From Clostridium homopropionicum DSM 5847 (lineage in GTDB: Bacteria > Bacillota > Clostridia > Clostridiales > Clostridiaceae): a stretch of DNA of 64,000 bases. How positions within the stretch are numbered: position 1 is the first letter of the stretch; every line of letters begins with the position of its first letter. The stretch covers positions 111,220 to 175,219 of the forward strand of contig NZ_LHUR01000036.1 in the NCBI RefSeq assembly GCF_001263795.1. The letters are read 5' to 3'. Below the pieces are notes generated by a model. The model was not told the DNA's origin. It ran no database searches and saw only the letters and a list, made by a program, of their open reading frames with translations. The translations under genes and the position numbers were made by a program. This document shows, piece after piece, positions 60,528 through 64,000 of this stretch.

Positions 60528-63500
60528 TTAATCTCCATCATCAACTCTAAACTTAATATCATAATTTATTAAATAATTAATTTCATCTGTGGTTAATCCA
60601 TAATAACTTCCCAAAATAAAATCAACCTTATCAAAAACCTTTTTCGAATATCTTGGTCTAAATAGCATATATTCTGTATCACCTTTAGCTTTTTTATATA
60701 ATACTTTTTCACCATTTTGATATAAAGACTGTTCTATTTCCTTATAAATGCTTTCAAACTCATCACTAAATTTGTAAAGTTCTTCCAGATCAATATTTAA
60801 TCTGCTGAAATCCTTCTTTGTAAAGTTATAACAATCAGAATATACTGTCCAGAACCAGTAAAATAACGAACTATAGAAAACACAAATAGCTGCATACTTA
60901 GATATATCTTTATTTAAGCAAATAGTTTTAAGCGTTGATGAAACTTGCTGTACTCCATTTACCTTAAATAAAGGAGGTTCATTAAAGGCATATCCATAAT
61001 ATGTCATACCTAACGTTCTATAAAAGAAATAATTATCACTATTGTTTTCTGACATGAAATCACTCATATTTTTTTTAGTTTTAGTTAGTATTTTGTGTAG
61101 TATCGTTTTTTCAATATCATAAGATACTTTAGGAATTATATTTTCTACCATAATATTATTTTCTATATCTGTATACTTAATTGTTTTAAATATATACTTT
61201 CTATCTCTAGCAAAAAATTTAATATAATCGGTTGTTCTAATTATACTAGAACTATCAGTTTGTTTATTATTAGAAACAGTAAGTATTGTTAGTCTTAAAA
61301 TAAGATTATTGAATAAAGTTCCAGGATGTGTAGAACTATCTATATTTAAAAAATTAACATTACTGTACCTTTTCTTTAAAATATAGTTTCTCAAGCTTGT
61401 CATACGTTTTGAACAAACTAATGATAAAGGTACAATATAACCTAACTTGAAATCTTCTTTTACAAATTTTAAATTATTGTCTATCATATATGAAAATAAA
61501 TTAGTAGTATCTACATTAGTGATGACTGAATGCTTATATTTTTCCACTGATACATCTACATAAGGTGGATTTCCTATTGCAATATCAAACCCTCCATTTG
61601 AAAATACCTGTGGAAATTCTAACTCCCAATGAAAAAATTTATTTTCTCTTGCATATTTTATTAGAGGTTCTATTTCTGGCTTTTCAAAATCTTCTATACT
61701 TCCAAATCTCATAATCTTTATATATTCATCTTCATCTGATATGCCACCAGCATATTTTGTTGATAAATAGTAGTCAAATTTTGTCTTAATAAGATTTAAT
61801 TCCCCTTCAATTTGTTCGTAAATAGCTTTCTGCATTTCAACGTCATATTTAGTTGAGCTTCCAATTTCTTTAATTCTATTAAATTTTCTAATGACATGAT
61901 AAAGCATTGCATCTGGCAAAATATCGAACATCTTAATAAGTTTTTCATCAGACACATGCTTTACTTCTGCTTTTGTTGAACCTATTATACTATCCCCTGT
62001 TTTTAAGTGGTGGTCTATAAATGACAATGCCTTATCATTTGACGCAGATATTAACCAAAGCGAAAGTCTTGCCAATGCAACTGAAAGATCATTTATATCA
62101 ATACCATAAATACAGTTTTCTACCACTTTACGTATCCATTCTTTTATATCTACAGGTATCTCATCTAAACTCTTCCAATCATTATCTGATAATATCCCTA
62201 CAATCTCATTTGCTACTCTATAAGCTGCATTTACTAAAAAATGTCCACTTCCCATAGCACTATCTATTATTGATAGTGATAATATCTTTTCATTTATAAA
62301 TTCAAGAGTAGTTGTATCTATGGTATTTTGTATTGTTCTTTTCCCTTGATCAGTTGGTTCATATGTTAATTCTTCATAATATGGTTTTAATTTCTCTCTT
62401 AGTTGTTGCCTTAACTCACTTATTCTTTTCCCTACAGTATTTTCAACGATATATTCAACAACATCCTCAGGAGTATAGTAAGCTCCAGTTTCCTTTCTTT
62501 CCATAGCATCCTGAGATAGATAAATTCCACCAACTTCAATAATATTTTTTAAGTCTGATGTTTTTAATATAGTTTCAGATGCTTTTATGTAAGAAATCTT
62601 ATTTTTATTCTTTCTTTGTACCATTCTTTCTTCAGCAATAAATAAGCGGTACTCAAGTAGTCCCTCATATATTGCACCTAGATTTCTTACCGATAGATCC
62701 TTATAATGAATTTTAGAAGTATACTTTTCATTTTTATCTTTGTTATATGAAATCTCAGCTAAACATTTTACTAAATGATCATTTGCAATTCTATAATCTC
62801 TTAATATAAGCTTATCCTGGTTATGAAACAAACCACCATTATAACTATTATCTACATACACTCTTAAATGAGAGTCTAATCTTTCCCAAAACTCAAATCC
62901 ATCCTTTATGCTTGGAAGTTGTCCTAAATTCATAACTTCCTTAGCATCAAAACAAAGTTTTTCAAAGCTATCAGTATAATCAGGGTCATCATTTATAATT
63001 GGTAATAAGCCTCTGGATTCTGCATATCCAAAGAATAATAGCCTGTAAAGCAGAATTATTGCATCATTATATATATTTTTTCTATCCTCTTCTGAATAAA
63101 CTTGTTTATTCATATTTTCTTTTAAACCATAACAAAGATCCTTTAATATTTCTTCTGATTTACCTCTTAAGAATTCTTCAATAGTCTCTGCTATCTTATC
63201 AGACTCATGTTTAATTTTCTCAATCTTTAATTGTCCATCTTCTGTATAGTAGGTACTTATATTAAAAAACAAATTAAAGAGTTGAAAAGCCTCATTAGGC
63301 ACACTGTTTTCTTTAATACTAGACTCTATATCAATTTCAAAATAAAATTCAAAAGGACTAATATTTTCTGTATTATAAATTCTCCACTTATAACCGTTGG
63401 TAAGTAAAGCCCATTCAACGTCGTTTTCTTTAGCAGCTTTAACTGCATTATAAGCATAATATTTACCTTTAACTATTGATGCTACCTCTTCTTCTTTATC

Positions 63501-63800
63501 AATTGCATAACAGATTGCCACTGGCTTCTCAACATTGGTTATAGGATTAGTATATAATACCCTCACATTTCCTTTAGTATCCTTATGTTGAAATCCTAAT
63601 ACATCAAGCACTGTATCAATATAAAACTCCCATGGATCATCCTTATAATCACCCATTGTATACTCTTTATTCCAATCTACTATATTAGTAAATAGGTTTA
63701 TTAAGTTTTCATCCTTAGCAGCTGATTTTTTATTATTTTCTTTTATATACCTACTAAGATATGTTTCTGAAAATAAAAACTGATTATCAAAGTATTTCAT
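60528..63800 (-). CDS. pglX: BREX adenine-specific DNA methyltransferase PglX-like
   Basis: 1090 residues of the Eco57I/type IIG class. The methyltransferase core has ETGAYYTPEDVVEYIV (about 438), motif I DSAMGSGHFLV (about 513-523), YGIDIN (about 565) and the catalytic motif IV AIGNPPYVDV (744-747). The C-terminal third should hold target recognition. The N-terminal 150 residues keep the shape of the type IIG nuclease domain (VEWALLTNGYKWRIYN), but the PD-(D/E)XK catalytic residues are not visible. It would mark host DNA. CAAGGAGG precedes the ATG. First gene of the operon. Confidence 0.88.
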   Translation of the reverse strand: MKYFDNQFLFSETYLSRYIKENNKKSAAKDENLINLFTNIVDWNKEYTMGDYKDDPWEFYIDTVLDVLGFQHKDTKGNVRVLYTNPITNVEKPVAICYAIDKEEEVASIVKGKYYAYNAVKAAKENDVEWALLTNGYKWRIYNTENISPFEFYFEIDIESSIKENSVPNEAFQLFNLFFNISTYYTEDGQLKIEKIKHESDKIAETIEEFLRGKSEEILKDLCYGLKENMNKQVYSEEDRKNIYNDAIILLYRLLFFGYAESRGLLPIINDDPDYTDSFEKLCFDAKEVMNLGQLPSIKDGFEFWERLDSHLRVYVDNSYNGGLFHNQDKLILRDYRIANDHLVKCLAEISYNKDKNEKYTSKIHYKDLSVRNLGAIYEGLLEYRLFIAEERMVQRKNKNKISYIKASETILKTSDLKNIIEVGGIYLSQDAMERKETGAYYTPEDVVEYIVENTVGKRISELRQQLREKLKPYYEELTYEPTDQGKRTIQNTIDTTTLEFINEKILSLSIIDSAMGSGHFLVNAAYRVANEIVGILSDNDWKSLDEIPVDIKEWIRKVVENCIYGIDINDLSVALARLSLWLISASNDKALSFIDHHLKTGDSIIGSTKAEVKHVSDEKLIKMFDILPDAMLYHVIRKFNRIKEIGSSTKYDVEMQKAIYEQIEGELNLIKTKFDYYLSTKYAGGISDEDEYIKIMRFGSIEDFEKPEIEPLIKYARENKFFHWELEFPQVFSNGGFDIAIGNPPYVDVSVEKYKHSVITNVDTTNLFSYMIDNNLKFVKEDFKLGYIVPLSLVCSKRMTSLRNYILKKRYSNVNFLNIDSSTHPGTLFNNLILRLTILTVSNNKQTDSSSIIRTTDYIKFFARDRKYIFKTIKYTDIENNIMVENIIPKVSYDIEKTILHKILTKTKKNMSDFMSENNSDNYFFYRTLGMTYYGYAFNEPPLFKVNGVQQVSSTLKTICLNKDISKYAAICVFYSSLFYWFWTVYSDCYNFTKKDFSRLNIDLEELYKFSDEFESIYKEIEQSLYQNGEKVLYKKAKGDTEYMLFRPRYSKKVFDKVDFILGSYYGLTTDEINYLINYDIKFRVDDGD

Positions 63801-64000
63801 ATTTCCTCCTTGTATAATCTAGTCATAACATTCAATAGAAAACTATCCATATTTGTAATGAACATTAAGACTTATTTCTTTTTTATTATTCGTAAATACG
63901 TTACCCGACAGGGTAAACTTCTCTACTCTAACTTAGTTTTCTATTTTCCCTTAATGGGAAACCAAATTAGTAAATATTGATGTATAATATCTCCTGAATA
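63801..64000 (-). promoter_or_regulatory. Upstream region of the BREX operon with two hairpins
   Basis: Two small inverted repeats lie upstream of pglX: TTACCC-GACA-GGGTAA (63901-63916) and TTTCCC-TTAAT-GGGAAA (63945-63961). They may be operators or an attenuator. No WYL or other regulator gene is inside the window. A clear promoter could not be fixed. Confidence 0.4.

Noticed and set aside
55349..63184. Plus-strand frames opposite the BREX genes, some hydrophobic.
   Set aside because: Antisense of well-supported BREX genes; aromatic-rich composition comes from A-rich codons on the other strand.

Overview
The window looks like chromosomal DNA from a low-GC Firmicute, most likely a Clostridium sensu lato. 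Base composition is strongly AT-rich and Shine-Dalgarno sites are strong GGAGG types. It carries a Tlp-type spore protein gene, a hybrid cluster protein gene of anaerobes, a BlaI/BlaR-type pair, FtsEX and an AgcS symporter. No rRNA, tRNA, CRISPR array or intact insertion sequence was seen.

Layout. 0-20 kb is mostly housekeeping and transport. It holds a membrane-anchored metallo-beta-lactamase-fold hydrolase, a BlaI/M56 sensor pair, an ftsEX operon with a coiled-coil exported partner, leuCD with a divergent LysR gene, a GltS-type symporter, and two TetR/flavodoxin-like oxidoreductase modules with large operator palindromes. A NitT/TauT-type ABC transporter, a peroxiredoxin and an AgcS symporter follow. 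20.8-28.6 kb is a complete type II Wadjet (jetD-jetA-jetB-jetC) anti-plasmid operon. 28.6-51.3 kb is a patchwork. Working genes (two two-component systems, an exported coiled-coil/lipoprotein pair, hcp, two msrB copies, a ProX/YbaK-type deacylase, a HAD phosphatase, a retropepsin-like pair) sit among deletion-scarred pseudogenes. The pseudogenes include Rpn/PD-(D/E)XK nucleases, DUF1016, a zeta-like toxin, YaaA, metallohydrolase, helicase, MFS, DNA methylase and IS982 fragments. 51.4-63.8 kb is a single minus-strand operon encoding a BREX-like phage-defence system with an unusual gene set: pglX-DUF4007-brxF-brxC/pglY-pglZ-short brxL.

Non-coding structure. At least 14 copies of a short palindromic repeat (core GGTGCCTGGCACC, preceded by a pyrimidine tract) occur between 7.5 and 45.3 kb. 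Nearly all have one orientation, and many lie within about ten bases of the stop codon of a minus-strand gene. A second, about 88-bp multi-hairpin element built around ATGGGGTCTGACCCCAT is present twice in full and once in part. LexA-like boxes (CGAAC-N4-GTT[C/T]G and decayed forms) lie 59-67 bp upstream of every Rpn-type start region, intact or decayed. This suggests that these nucleases were or are under SOS control.

How it fits together. The right two thirds of the window is a defence/accessory island. Wadjet would act on incoming plasmids and BREX on phage, and SOS-linked recombination-promoting nucleases and palindromic repeats may have driven the many deletions visible between them. All functional assignments are from reading motifs and family resemblance; no database search was run.
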